Below, in pieces: positions 24,201-38,000 of a DNA stretch of 64,000 nt. The DNA comes from Casuarius casuarius (Eukaryota > Chordata > Aves > Casuariiformes > Casuariidae), in NCBI GenBank assembly GCA_003342895.1, contig PTFA01000028.1, positions 4,486,433 to 4,550,432 of the forward strand, written 5' to 3'. The notes beneath the pieces were generated by a model. The model saw only the letters and a list, made by a program, of their open reading frames with translations. It was not told the origin of the DNA and searched no databases. The first letter of the stretch is position 1. Each line of letters begins with the position of its first letter. The position numbers were made by a program, and so were the translations under genes.

Positions 24201-25630
24201 GTTAAAATTACTCAGAAGATGGAAATACCCTGGAGGTACAGTAGGAAAAAAGCTGGATCGCCTGCTCCTGCAGAAGTGCCCATGGGCATTTGAAAGCATC
24301 AGTCAGCTGAAATAACCTTTGTCAAGAGTTTTCTGGCAAAGGAAAAGGGGACCATTGTTATCGGACTTACCAACATGTGCCAAGAGCACTGTAGAAGAGG
24401 TCTTGATTTAGACTTGTTCGAGCTCTTTGGGATATTTAACAGCAAGAGAGCTGCTCGGGAATTAGGGATTATTTTAAATCAATAAATATGCAGTAGCGAT
24501 ACTTTTTTTAAAGTCAGAATTGCCACCTTTGGGGGTAAAAACTCAATAGAGCAATTGGAACTAAGACAGACTAGAGATAGTGAGGCGTTTCAATGGTTTC
24601 TTGCTTTGTGGGGTGACTTCCTGACCCCCAAATCAGGAGCTTTGTTCTCAAAGCAGAAAGACAAAAGTTCACAGATTTGCTGGCAGCCATGTGCAACTCG
24701 CCATAATAATACGCAATAATTTTTAAAAGTTAGAATTGTCCTGCTAAATTAACATTGATTTTTATCTTTTATGACTGACAGTGAAAACAAGCACTCAGAA
24801 CGAAGACAAGTGCAGTCCTTCTGAATGGCAGTCTAAATTACTTTTAAAATGTCTTCTATTTCTAACTGCTCTTCTACCACCACTTCTGCGAAATCATGCC
24901 CCTTTTTCACTTGGAGGAAGGCTGATTGCATGGAGTTTCGATCAGTAATTAGGAAGGAGTCTCCCAAAAGCTCAACAGTGAAGAAAGTATACGCGGCTGC
25001 AATTATGTAACAGGCACCGATCTCATTTTTTAGCGCTTAAAGAAATTTCACTTTTCTTCATGAAATGCACACTTCTTAGGACCTCACGGCTGTACTTACT
25101 CAGTTCTAAACACAAGCTAAATTATACTTCAAGGAAGTGATTCATTATAGTCATTTTTATTCAGAGCCTCATTACTTCTGGTATCTGAGTAACTTTCTTG
25201 TTGATAAATTGACACAGTTTTCACTTTTTTCCCCCACTTTGCTTCTTATCTTTAAAGATCAGCAACAACTAATCATAGCAACTATAGATTTTGTACGCAC
25301 ATCATTTCCTATTAAAGGAAATGCAGTGTATTACACGTGAGTCACTACAAAATGAAAAGTTTTCATTATCTGTTCTTATGAATAAAATTGATATTCATGG
25401 TACCGTGCTGCTGCAAATTACCATCAAACCATCAATTACAGTGTTGACTAATAGTTTTTTTATAACTTTGCCCCTCAACAGAAAAGCAAGCGGTTTTATA
25501 ACCAAAACTTGCTTTCCTCCATAAGCCGGCACTCAGTGCTCCTCGCTGGCACTCCCACAGCGTTTTGAAGGACCCAAGAGCACCCTTCATGCCAAGTGTG
25601 CAATACCTGCTCTACGCTGGCCACGTTGCT
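21270..25630. other. Intergenic, no gene recognised
   Basis: No exon of a known family was found on either strand. The stretch contains a moderately GC-rich patch at about 21960-22370, a short A run near 23310, and a 14-base C run at 23699-23712 (G run on the minus strand). The rest is AT-rich sequence without recognisable elements. Confidence 0.65.
23699..23712. repeat. Poly(C) run, 14 bases
   Basis: Fourteen consecutive C, the third long C/G homopolymer in the window after 2701 and 3354. Confidence 0.9.
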
Positions 25631-25885
25631 CAGGCCGTCCCCCTGCGCGCGGGATGGCCCGGGCCGGTGGCCGGATGTTCTGCAGCACCACCTCCCCGTG
25701 GGAGCTCCGACCTCCTGAGCTCCAGAGATCCCTTCCACCCTCCATCACGTCACCCACCCATTTGGGAAGTCCCAACCTCCAACGCGCGCCGGCGGGGGCC
25801 CTGGCTCCCCTCCTCACCTCCTGCTGCCGGGGGCCCCGGACACCTGGGGAGGTGTCCTCTGGCCCTGGCTGCACTCGACATCTCC
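25630..25885. promoter_or_regulatory. Orphan CpG-rich island
   Basis: About 250 bases with roughly twenty CpG dinucleotides by eye, including CGCGCG and CGCGCGCCGGCG clusters, in AT-rich surroundings. No known gene starts here. It may be the promoter of an unannotated transcript or a GC-biased conversion hotspot. Open frames across it overlap on both strands and look like composition effects. Confidence 0.45.
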
Positions 25886-28203
25886 TCCCATACTCAGAGC
25901 GCTTAAGAGCAGTGAAGGGCTGTTTTGCCATCCAGTCTGACCTCCTGGACCCGGTGGTTACTGCACATGCTTTGGACACTCCTAGCTATATGTGGGCACT
26001 GACAAACACATACATAAAACTTACTATGTAAAGTTCAGTTATTCAAATAACCTGAGGAATTGCTCAGACCTCAAGGCAATAATAAAGGGCTTGAATGAGT
26101 ATTTGTCACACAATAAAAATAAAAATTACAGAATCATCACAGTGACAGGTGATAAAAGATCATAATAGTTTGTCTGAAGAACAATTATCCTGTCTTTGGA
26201 AAACTCAGCTTTAACCAAGTGACAGATACCAACAAATACCTCCAGCACACTAGAGCTGGCTGAGCTCAAACACAGGAGCTGGGCGATGACGACTCCTTTT
26301 GACAGCTCGTTCGGATGTCAGGGCCTTGGCTAGACCGATGGGACACTAGCTGAGGGTCTCGGTTGTGTCCTCGTTGCCTCCCCTGCTCTCAACCCGCTTT
26401 TTCTGGCGGTGGGGTGTTGTATGAGGAGCGTGAGAGGGGCAGCAGCCGCCCCCACCGCGAGGTGTGGGGACACCACCAGCCCAGCCAGGCACCTTCTGGG
26501 AACAGAAATACCTGGACATAAATTTTGCAGACCTTGAAAAGCCCTTTGGTGTGGAGCTGGGGGCACGGGGAGAAAATGAAAACCCAGCGCTTTTGAGAAG
26601 GTTTCACAAGATTTTGAACTAGGAAAAGAGATTCCTCTCACAAGTTTTGTGGGCCCAAGAACTACCCCTAGCAAATACTGGCAGTTTCAAAGCTCTTTCC
26701 TGTGCCTGCTGTGAGGATGCTGCGTGGTAGGACAAAATGAGCAAAATCTCTGCATAGCTCTTGGTTTTAACCCCTCTCAAACTTAGGTGCCGTGGTAAAC
26801 TGCGCTATTAGACTGGGCATCTCTTGGAGGAGGTCTGAACACAGCCCAGATTCCTCTTAGAAAACTGTTTTGGTTCAGAAGCCTGGCTCTCTGCTAGGCA
26901 AGGGAGATTGATAACACATGCTTCTAATTCTGCCATAATTTAATTAGAGTTAAATTAAATTCTCCTTCAGCCCAGTCACTTACAACAATTAATTTGGAGA
27001 CAAAATAAAGTGTCCCAAATGAAGAGATAACCAAAGGGGGTCTCTGGTTGTTTAAGCAGTCAAGCTCCAGCCTCACCTTTGGGAACAGGTAGGCAGCTGT
27101 TTATTGTGTAAAGTTGTATGTTTATTGTATTGTGTTTTCATGCTGCTCTAAGCTCCTGTGTTGAACTGAAGTTTGGACAAGAAGCAACATTATTGGCAAT
27201 TACTGGTTAAGAGAGACCCCTGTTAAAGTGGACAGGGCTCCTTTAAGTAGCAGAGATGATGAAAACTAGAAACGAGCAGCTCAGAGGCAGGAAGAACTGG
27301 ATTCTCAAAATAAAAGGCAGAGAAAAGGTAAATCGGGGAAGCTTTACAGAGCTATCCCTGTATAGTACAGCTCATTCTTACTGTGGCTGACACACATGTT
27401 TATCATCTCATTATATCAAAACATGCAGCTATCTTTGGAGGGAGATTGTTTTTGACAGATCCATTTGTCATCACAGCAGTATCAGCTTTAACCATCCAAA
27501 TATAATATTTTCTATGTTAGAAATAGATTATTCACAAAACATGAAAATTGCTGTATGTTTACTATCATAATTTGGTGGGTTTGAGCATAGATAATGGGCA
27601 TTAAGAAAATAAGAAAACGGCTACATCTCAAGCCGTCTGAACTGTCAATCTCTTTACATTCAGTCTAAGGTACAATTTTCCGGGAGCTGGGAAGGCAGTG
27701 GAAATGTAGTTTGGATCATCCCATCTACAATCAAGAATGGGCTAGACTGAATCCTGGGGGTTTTGCCCTGGTGTTTTTCATTTGTTCTTATTCCAGACCA
27801 GCTTAGTTTAGAAACATGACCCATCAGAATTTGTTTCCATGCTTTGGCTTTTCTGGAGAGCTATTCTTACTATCTTAGCAGGGAAAAGTGGAACGGGAGG
27901 GGGAAAAATCTGTCTAGAGTGTATTTGCATACTTTATAGAGGATAAATCAAAGTCAAGTAGACTTCAGAGCCTGCATTGCATCAAATGCAAAAGGAAAAT
28001 GAATTGGAAAAGGCCAGGCTCCCTCTTTTTGGTTCATTGTAACGCAGAGGTACGATTATAATACTGCATTGATGCATGATACCCTGTCATTAAAAGGCCA
28101 GAGGTTCTCTCACTGACTTTGAAATAACTGGCACAAAAACTGTAGCATTGCTTAACTCTGGATAACAAGATCTCCCAAATAGAATATACATATATTTATG
28201 TTT

Positions 28204-28300
28204 CTTGTACAATTTATTAATTACTATGCATAATTATTAATTACTAATTGATTAATTACTACTTCTTATACAACTGATTAGTTACTGTTGTTACTAATTA
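28204..28300. promoter_or_regulatory. Cluster of homeodomain-type TAATTA sites
   Basis: TAATTA occurs at 28218, 28231, 28238, 28253 and 28295, with TAATTG at 28245 and an octamer-like ATGCATAAT at 28226-28234, all within 83 bases. The phrase ATTAATTACTA recurs imperfectly, so the cluster could equally be a decayed AT-rich microsatellite. Regulatory function is inference. Confidence 0.3.
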
Positions 28301-29199
28301 CTGCTATTTTTCATATCAGGATATGGCTTTGTGGGGGTTTTCTAACACCTAGAGGTGTGGTATAGTATGTGATGACTTTGCAAAGCTCAAGATTGTAGTA
28401 AAGCTGAAACTAGGGTAACCTCCCCCAAAAAAGGAAAGAGGACACCGCAGCAAAACTTGCATGTGTTTGCCGTAAGAGCAGCAGAGAGAAGCAGCATGGT
28501 CTAGTGCAGAGGACGTAAGCAGTGTGTGGGTTGCTGGCTGTTTTCTAAATCTAAACTCCAGCAGAACATCAGCAGGGGAGACTGGTGGGAAGGTTCACGG
28601 TGAGGCAGGGAAAGAGGGAATTACAACCATGCAGAAAGTCCGATTCTTCATGTAACAAAAAGTAGAGCTCAGATCCTCAAGTTCTATAACAGATATATGG
28701 TCTTGGTCAGTTATGTGATCTCTCCAGTCTTATTTCTCATAATTCACCAGTTTTACATGGATCAGGTCTTACAGGAGTTGTTCCAGAGTGATCCTTTCAG
28801 AGACGAACAACAGTGAAATGTGACAAATTCCTACATAAAAATATGCTAGGCAGTCAGCTCAAAGACTGGGTAGGTGTCCACAAAGTTTATTTGTTAGCTT
28901 TTCCCTGGCACTGTGTTTTTACTGCTCCAAGTAGCACCTTTCAAGAAAACAGCTGGATACAGCTGGGGCTGCTCCCAGTGGGCTGTGCAGGCAGACAGGC
29001 ATCCCTCAGCTGGCTGCACACCAGCCAGGAGCAGCCGGGGGATGCGGCTCCCGCGAGGGAGGGCAGCCCGTACCTGCCCGAGATGGGATCTGCTGCTCCA
29101 GGGCAGGATGGCAAATGCCGGTCCCTCAGTGGGAAACTTGCAGGTGGGCCTCCACGGACAACAGCTCGGTGCCCACTGCTCCATAGCCTCGCTGAACTG

Positions 29200-29295
29200 G
29201 TCTGGCTGGAAAGGGCCTCCAACGGTCGTCTCAGGACTGTCTTCGAAGTTAGACCAGGCTGCTCCAGGCCTCGTCCGGTGGTGTTTGGAGTACCA
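29200..29295 (+). mobile_element. Degraded CR1-like fragment
   Basis: The phrase GGAAAGGGCCTCCAA, followed about 55 bases later by GACCAGGCTGCTCCAGGCC and TCGTCC, resembles two conserved blocks of avian CR1 elements in the right order. Divergence is high and internal sequence is missing, so the call is tentative. Confidence 0.35.
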
Positions 29296-32200
29296 CAGGC
29301 AGAGGGGCAGCAACCCGGTGCTGGGCAGCATCCGATGCCTTCAGCAGGTGCTGCTTCCCAGCTCCCAAACACCTGCTGCATCACAGGGGGTCTGGGGAAA
29401 GCAGTGGCTTTGAGGAGCACCTGGGCCAATGCCACCCATCCCCACTGGGAAGTTGCCATCCTGGCACTGATCGGGCGTCACAGAGGGTCTCAAAACAGAC
29501 GTTAGTGATGACGTCTCTGGAGAGCGGCAGCTCGCTAATCCCAGCGCAAGGGGAGAGGTGGGCTCCCAGATGGGCCGGAGCAGGCGTCCAAGGCAGCTGG
29601 CGCAAATGCAGTGACAAATCCAGCAGCGGCTGGACCCTGGCGTCCCAGAGCAGGACAGTAGCTGGCTGCACACCGCCAGGCCGCACTGAGCAGAGGCATG
29701 GGAAGGGGCGTCCCATCTGTGGCGAGTGCCGGAGCAACCCCGCGATGTGCTAGCAGGGTTTTGGGGCACGTCGACACATGGGTCTGGGAGGTAAGGCCTG
29801 TATTGGTTTCCTTTGGTAGGCTCCAAGCTGAGACCTTCCTCACACCAATGGTGCTGGATGACTTCAGCACCTGGGTGCACACGTGCTGCTGGGCGCCTGT
29901 GCTGGGCAGTGGGTAGGAGGTGTCGAGCTGCGGCTCGTGCCTTTCAGGAGCAACAGCTGAAATGCATCAGCTGAATGGCACCAAAAAGTTGCCTATTTTG
30001 CTCTGCTGAACAGGGGACCTAGGATGATCATCCGACCTGTAGGTGCCCTAGTTACTCTGTCTGCTGTGGAGATACTACCTGGCTAAGCCTGTTTCAGATT
30101 CAGGCAGCGGCCTGTAAGTAAGCTTCTGCACAGCTGTAATAAATATAGGATTTATTTATCATTCCTCCTACACAAATAGTCAGTTTTACTGCTTAAAGGA
30201 AAATGCTTCCAGATTGAGACTGTTGGAAAATACAGCTTGGGGCAAGCCCCACAAGTGAGCATGAAATTTCTGAAAAAAGGAAGGGAAATGCTGCCCAACC
30301 TGTGACTGGAGTATTATCTGTAGGAATGGAGGGTTAACACAGTTTTATGAGAAGAGAAACTTAAAGAAAGGGCATTGCGCATACATAGAACAAGAGAACT
30401 TACGTAAATTCAAAGCGATGTTCTATTTTTGCTGCTGTTAATTAAATGTTATCTCGTGTGCTTCATGCTTACAAATCACTTCAGCTATTGTCAGATCTCA
30501 AGTAGCTTCCCTTCATTTCTTCTTCTTCAATGAAACCAATTTGAAAGTCTCTTTCAGCGATTTGCTTTTAATTGGAAAGCACTCCCAAACGCAAGACTGA
30601 ACAATGTGGTCACTGATGTGCATTGATACTGATAAAGCATTATTTTTCAAGTCTGTGTTTAAAAGGGAACATCTGACTGGAATCAGTAGCATGGTTTATT
30701 TTCATCCTTCTGCTCCTTCCTCCCAAGACCAGGAATGCCCCAGGAGGGCGCGAGGAAAGGCCAGCACCGGGACTGCGTGCAGCCCCCGGGCACGCGTAAG
30801 GAACTGGGAGCCCACACAAATACATTACCACCTCCTTTTCTGGCAGTGGCAGGACACCGGGACCGCTGGAGCTCTTCCAGTTGTGCTGAGGAGAAAATGG
30901 AACAACAGCTGGTTAACCACCTACCTTTGCCTCAATGGGATAGTGCATGAGAGAAGGTCGTAAAGGGAATATCTGAAAGGAGATGACTTTGCTTTGTGAA
31001 CCTAAGAGCACTGTCTGTACTCCTGTCTGTCTGTATTGTTTCCTTTGGTATTAATATCTAGGAAGAAATTTCAGAATAAAAGTCTCTCTCATCCTCTATT
31101 TATGTGACCTTCTCAGGAAAACTGGAGAAACAAGCTGCAACTTGAAGCTGCAAGCACCATAAGGAAGGCTCCACTGAGAAACAGCATATTAGCTCTGTCC
31201 TGATGTTGCACACCTTTAATGAGAGCTATCAGGTGGCACGATCTTAATTGAGCATTGGAAATAGGTCTCTTCTAGCTAATGCTGTTTCTGGATTAATAAG
31301 CCTCTTGAATAGATTATCTGGCCTTTTTAAATAAATGCATGGTAATGATTCCTTTTCTTTTTTGTAGGACTGCCCTGGAGTACCTTTAACTTCAATAATA
31401 CACTGCTCAAGGATAATTCTAATTACACAGATAGCTATAATGCTACTTTGATCAGTTTTCATTAGAAATTCAAGCAGTCCCTTTACTTCTCTTGACTCCT
31501 CCAAATTGTCTTTACTAGTCCTTATCTTCTTCGTAAGGTTGAGGGCTCAAAGGGTTCAGGGCTCACGTAGGTCCTGCCCACCCGCATGAGCACTGCCACT
31601 GGGAGCAGAGATGCTCAGCACCTCACAGACGTACTTAGCACCCAGTGAGGCCTCGTTCTGTCTGACTCAGCTATTACTCACTCCTCTCTGTGAAGGGATT
31701 AGTCCCACCTCTGGTTTACGGCAGAGTTTTCCCACTGCTACTTACATAAACCATTTTTTATCCCACTGGTAATTGTATTTTCCACATTGTCTGCTAAACA
31801 ATGAAAAATAAATTGGTCTTTCATAGGGATGTTGGCAAGAGCCCAAAAATCTCCCACCCTTCTTCCCTCAAGGCTGACTTAGAGAGAATGAGCTAAGGGA
31901 TACAAGTGAGATCATCCTTTAATAGTAAAGGCATTAGGTTTTTCAGGTCATTTAGTTTTGCTGATATTTTGATAGAGTTGAAGGAACACAGTTGTATGTA
32001 GGAACTGAAGTCCAGTAGTGCAGGACTATTTTTAAAGAAATAACAAGGATGTTTCAGATAGATACACTGAGTTAATTCAAGCCAAAGCCTGAGTTCAGAT
32101 CCATCAAATAAGGTAATTGTAAGATGGGGAAATCTATAGGCCATAACTGTATGCTGAAATCTAGCTATTCCATGGTGGGCAAGACCTAGAGAAGATAAAC

Positions 32201-34574
32201 TATTTTTCCCTTTTTAGGATGCTCAGTTAAATGCAGAAGCCAGGAGGCATGTGAATGGAATGGCATAGGTTTATTATCCTGGATATTAACTCCTGGGATT
32301 CACAGGAAACATTTATAATGCTCAATATGAGAGTGGCAGAGATCAAACTGGACTGCTGAACCATCCACGCTGTGCAATGTTCACCTCTGCCAGGCTCTGT
32401 TCTGGACTGGGTCTCTCCAGTACATAACCTGGGCATGCTTCAGGAGACAGTTTGCTCCAGGTACACATCCCTGCAGGCAGTACGGACTGGGCTGCAACAG
32501 GACTAGCACATGCAGATGTCCTGCAGGCTTTGAACCCTCATATATCGCTCGGACACCCTTTGGGGGCTGTAAAATCACCCTGTCATGATCATGGGCCAAA
32601 TTAACATGCCCAGTAGCAAAGCAGAAAGCAAATGTGGCTGAAGGCCCTCATCCAGATGAGGTCAGCAAGAGGAGCTGCATCTGTGCCGTCCCACCTCTGC
32701 TGTCCCTGTTTTGCCGGCCTTGCTGAGGATGCTGTATGGAATGATGTCACATGCTCAGGCACGTATACAAGATGTGGTAGGGGTATACCTGGCACGCTCT
32801 GGAAAAGTCACTGGGCCCCAAGGAGCCACAGACGGTCTGTTCCAGTTGGGGGACTCCCACTGGGGAGGTCTTGGTGACCAAGCGCAGCAGTGCAGACCCG
32901 GCTACTGCAGTCAGCAAGACGCTGCCAGCTCTTTTGGACTCAGCTATGCCACGAAAACTGTCTTGAGTGGGAGATCTGAGTCTCCCTTCTCCTTGCAAAT
33001 CTTTTCTCTTTCTCATGTTATTATTTGCTTTCTTTTCTAGGCCTGCCCAAGTCTGTATCTTTTGCCAGACGGCTGTGAGCCTGTGACCCAGGCCAGTAAG
33101 ATGGATGGGCTTGAAAGCTCCATGTGGGTATGAGCCTGTGGCATCGCAGAAAGTCTAATAGGATTGTGTGTAATATACCTGCATTTAACTTGCAGTGAAG
33201 CTGAGAGGAAAAAAAAAAAATCCTCACCAGAAATCGAGCTGCATTTTCTGTCTTTGCGGTTCTTTTCTCTCACCCTCTCTGCACGTTTGTCTTGTCTCAG
33301 ATTTCACAGGCAAAAGGATGCATGTCAGAAAAGGGTGATGGCACCCTTTCCTAACACCAGGCAACCTTTCCTCCAAAAAGGCCTCATGTCACCCATGCTC
33401 ACTCAGGGGACTGGCCAGCCAGGGACTATTCCTTAGGAAATCTCTCAGCAGCCTCATAAGTAAAAATGCTGTTTAAATGAAGCAATACTTGACATTTCAA
33501 ATGCCTTCTATTGCACTGGGGAAACAGATGATGGGAATAAACGTGTCCTCTGTCTTTCATAAAAATGGTAAAAGATCTTTAATAACAATTGTTTTCAGAT
33601 TACTAAGTAGGTAGAGGTCTCTCCTCAAATCCCTAAATTGTATATAACTTTTAATGGTGGTTATCGTGCCTGGCTAACTTATCTTATTGAAACACATGGT
33701 TGTGTCTTGTCCAGTACCTGAGCGAGACAGAGACTGGGCTATAAAAGCAGAAAGAGCTGACTGCAGGGCCAACATTTTGAGTTCCTGAATTCAATTACTA
33801 ACACTGCTGTGACCAGAGCTATGACCAAAGTGCTTTTTTAACCAGCTGTGAGTATGTTTTCATTTGGAGGAACAGGGAAAGCACAGACTAGTACCTAAAC
33901 ACCCCATATTTGTTCCACTCTTTGTGAGTCATGGAAGAAGTTGCTGTTTCTTTTACTGAATTGGGGTGAATGAGCTCCAAGCCCATAAAATGGGCAGTAT
34001 AAACAATGAGGAATGTGTAAAACCGATGTTTCCTGTTAACCGCCTCTCAGGGATTTCTTAACAAATGTGGTTCCAGGGCATGTTCATGACATTTTTTCAC
34101 TTTAAAAGGAACGAACACATTTTGTGTGTGAGAAAAGGAAGAGGGTTGCTATTCAGTGCATCTGAACTGTTACTTTAAATGGCTGAAAAATATTTCATGT
34201 TCAATTAACTCCAATTTTTTCAACTTAAGATACCTTACTTCTAAATTGGCTATGCATGACACTTCAGCACCAATTTATTGTGTTAATTATTTCAGTCAGA
34301 GGAGGAGTTAAAAGCCACCACAATTCAGATCTGAATTAAAACCTTTCCATTTTTATTATAGTATAGCATCACTGTAGTCAAAAGCCGCATTTAAAAATCA
34401 CTGAGTCACTAATGAAGTACCAGAAAACACCGTTATAATAGATCCAGAGCAGCCGTAGAAGATAAAACTAACACCAGGACACCCGGCCTTGCCATTACTG
34501 ATGGAAAATTGGCAATTTAATCCTGTTTCTGACCAACCGCCCGGCCTCCTGGGATGCAGGGCACCTTTAGCAGC

Positions 34575-35070
34575 TGAGTGAGAAGCGCCGTGTTGTGGGA
34601 AGGAGCCAGTCCCTCTTTCAGGATCAGGCCTCCTCGCGTAAGGAGGCTTCAGGGAGTCGCTTATGTCTGCACCCAGCGTGGGTCTCAGCGCCAGATGCAC
34701 TTGCAGGTCGAATGGAACGAGTGGCGGTGGCGACAGGCCAAGCTCGGGAAGAAATTTGGGATGCTACTTGGAGGCAGCTGCTGAGAGTGCGGAGCCACGG
34801 CGCTGCCTGGCTGCTGCCGAGCCAGGTCTCCGGGCGCTTCCCACGTCCCTACCGCCGGCTGCCCCAGCCCGGCCACCCCAGCCCTGCCCGAGCCCACGGG
34901 GCATGGACTTCAACCGCATCCCCCCCAACAGAGCTCCTGGTGAATTTAAATGAATTCAGGGGTTTCCCGCAGCCCTGGCTCTGCTAAGCCGTTCAGTCAC
35001 ATACCTGAGCTCGCGCCTGGCTGCTGCCGGGAAAAACTGCCTTGAAAACCCCGGTACTGCCGGGGCGGGG
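34575..35070. promoter_or_regulatory. Orphan CpG island
   Basis: About 500 bases with some thirty-five CpG by eye, standing alone in AT-rich intergenic DNA. Near its downstream side an ATG in GGGGCATGGAC context (34904) opens a short frame (MDFNRIPPNRAPG) that meets a GTGAAT donor-like site at 34942. This is first-exon-like but unproven. I know of no protein that begins this way. Confidence 0.45.
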
Positions 35071-38000
35071 GATGAGGCTGAGTTCTTCACCCCGACCTAA
35101 ACCTACATATGTTTCTGTGACGGCAATGCTGACAATCTCGTCTGCTTACTTCGTCCTCCCTCGGCACCCCTCAGCTGTGCCCACGCAGGTTTCCGTGGGG
35201 CTGCGCGGCATGGCAGAACAGGAAATTGAGGCAGGTTAAAAGCAGTCATTTTTTCCAGCTATTGCCAGAAAAGATTGGATAGACTCAGCTAGAGGAGCAA
35301 ACTGTGGGACGGGAGTACGTGGAAGGGGAAATGCTTTAAGCCAGCACTGCAGCAGGGAAGGTGCTACCAGACACCATGGCTGAACCAGAAAGCTCCTTCC
35401 AAAATTCAGATTAACCACTTAGCTGTAGGTAAGACAAAGCCTGCAGATCCCAGCTGATATCTTTGCATTCTCTGAAGCAAAGGACTGATAATATCCTGCA
35501 AATATAATGCAAGCCAATGGCTCCTATGTCCTTTCTTGAACACACGCAATCGTTCATGATAGACTGACCACCCATGGATTCTTTGTGTTGGTTTTTTATA
35601 TCTGCTTCTTTCCTCAGGTGTTCAGATAAAAAACTAAATCAATCCAGCAATTTATAGCTATTCAGGCATTCTCAGTCATCAAGCTAATTGGTCTGTTCAG
35701 TTTTAGTTCCCCAAAGAGCCAAACACAAATAGATGCATAGAGGCAGTACACTCAGCAATGAACCTTCCCTCAAGAGAAATCATGGAAAGTGTTTTGGTAA
35801 GATATTTGTGAGGTTCCCTTGAAAAGATCATTCAAAAGGGAAATGCAAATTCAAAATAGTCATTATTCTCTTGGTGAACATCTTCTGAAGCCTTTTATTA
35901 ATGTGAGAGAGAAGAAAACAGAAAAAACTTCCCTGATTCCATGAAAAATTCTGAGGAAAAACCTTGAAAAACAATATTTTTGTCAACTAGTTAGTTAAGG
36001 CTGTAACATCACATAGTTGAATGTATCACATAAGTTGTACAGCTGAAGATGTAATTTACTTATTCATTACCTTGTGAAGTCTTTGGGTTTAGCAACGTGT
36101 GTCTTAAAAACTGAAAAAAACAGAAAACAAAGGATTAGGCAGAAAGCATGAAATTCGGTCAAACTCCAGAGGAAAAGGCACAGATTATACCAGGAATGCA
36201 AAGCTTTCCCCTTATTTCAGTATGCTTTCTTGACCCTCACATGAGCTTCTGCCCAGAGCTACTGAATACATCTTTCATTTTTTTGCTCTTTAATGCCAGT
36301 TTATTACCATTCTACAGCACAAAATGGAAAATGGTTCCATACGCTTGCTAGCTAGTCTGGAAATTGCACCTGTTTTCTTCAGGGTTAGATAGGATCTTGC
36401 AAATTTCCGCATAGAAAAATGTTTAGAGAAATGTACTGTATTTCTTGACATGTAGCTGTCATTTTAATACGAATGTCTCAGAAGAAATACACTTTTTATA
36501 TAGCATAATTACATTTTATCATAATATCTGCTTCCCAATTCATTTCACACATTTGCTGCAGTGCTGCCTCCCCTGCTGGCCCGGGTGATAACTTTGTGGT
36601 GTCATTGGTGAGGCAGATAACAGGGGGACTAAGGACTCGCTAAAATTTACAGGTTTTGAAAATGATTGGTTGCGTTTCTGTTATCATCCGTCTTATGTAC
36701 TGGCTTCCTTTGGAAACAATTATCTTAGTCACCAGAATGAGATTTCAGCTTGAATCCTGTGTGATTTATATTTGCTTTTTACACACGGTGCAGGATAATG
36801 CAGATTGTTTTCACTTTGGACAGTAACTTAGAAGCTAGGAGGAACTGGACTTTATATAAGGATTTCTATTACGATTAGCAAGTCTCTCAGGTATTTGTAA
36901 AAATATCAGATTTGATTTCTTACCAACAAACAAAGACGAAAAGCATATTCTTAACTTTAATTAATGAAAAGCCTTAGCCCTCAGACACCCTATTGTTGAA
37001 TGCACTGGCTATAGAGGAATTGCTTCAGCAACTATTTTTTTTTTCAAAGCAGTGATTGTACATTCCCTGACTTCAGGGAGTGCTGGCAAAAGGCAGACAG
37101 CTTTTGGATTCAGTCTTCATCTGCTCAATGGCAAGTGAAATCTATCATACCTCTCAGTAAAAACCCAGAATAAAATGTAGTAAAATTAAATGTAATTGTG
37201 AATCACAAAGGCAGCTCAGTGCCGTAGTTATCTGAAATGGCCTTGACTGCCAAATGATGATGTCATCACCATTTAAAGATATTCTTCATATAAACATGGA
37301 GACAAAGGCACGGCTTAATGAAGTCACTGTGGAAAAGAGTGCCGGTGCCATTACTAGATTTTTGTGGTCTGCAGAGCAGTAAATGCTTTACAGAAGGTGT
37401 CTTGCCATCAAATTTTCTTTTTGCACTAAGTCATTCTAGGTATATTTCGGTCTTGTCCAGATCATATTTTAATTATCCATGAGCAGATGGATAAGAACTG
37501 GAGTTTTTCCTTTGAAAAACTTTGAAAGCTCTCTGACATCTGGTGGAGGATAATGATTAAGACTCAGGAGGATCTTGAAATATTTGCTCACATAGGTCTG
37601 AGTCATACTTTTAGCCCAAGAGGGGAGTGTGCTTGGTATACAGAAGCTGAAGAACAGGCAAAATAAGTTATCTGACTGCTTTCTCGTAACTTCTAGCATT
37701 AGCACTAACATTTACACTCAGTCAAGAGCCGCACTCCCTGTTTTGAGGCGGAAGGATTCGTTAGTTTGGAGCTCCTTCCCCAGCTTGTTCATAGATGAAT
37801 TCCTGCACTGACAGGAGGAACTGTTGTTATTTTGGAAATGTTCCTACTGGTATTGTGTTAAAGATGTATCATCTGTAGCTTAAAAAATGGAGATATCTTT
37901 CTGAAGGGCCTGAAAGTATAACATTGGCTGTGTAAGATCTTTCCAAGCAAAATTAATGATGTGGCAGGCTCTGGTGGAAATAGGGTAGCAAATTCATACA

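Larger units (their letters stand above)
25886..34560. other. Intergenic, no gene recognised
   Basis: No exon of a known family was seen. Notable contents are a TAATTA cluster at about 28200-28300, a GC-rich patch at about 28980-29760 with a degraded CR1-like piece, and a 55-base segment with good splice signals at 33041-33095. The longest open frame (28813-29505, 230 codons) lies in the GC-rich patch, overlaps long frames on the other strand, and has no recognisable domain. Confidence 0.6.

Noticed and set aside
25915..25985. Phrase resembling the start of a reptilian CR1 (CCATCCAGTCTGACCTCCTG)
   Set aside because: A single short match with no other CR1 blocks nearby, so not enough to call an element.
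28813..29505. 230-codon open frame in the intergenic region
   Set aside because: It sits in a GC-rich patch overlapping 172- and 179-codon frames on the other strand, contains CR1-like sequence, and has no family motif.
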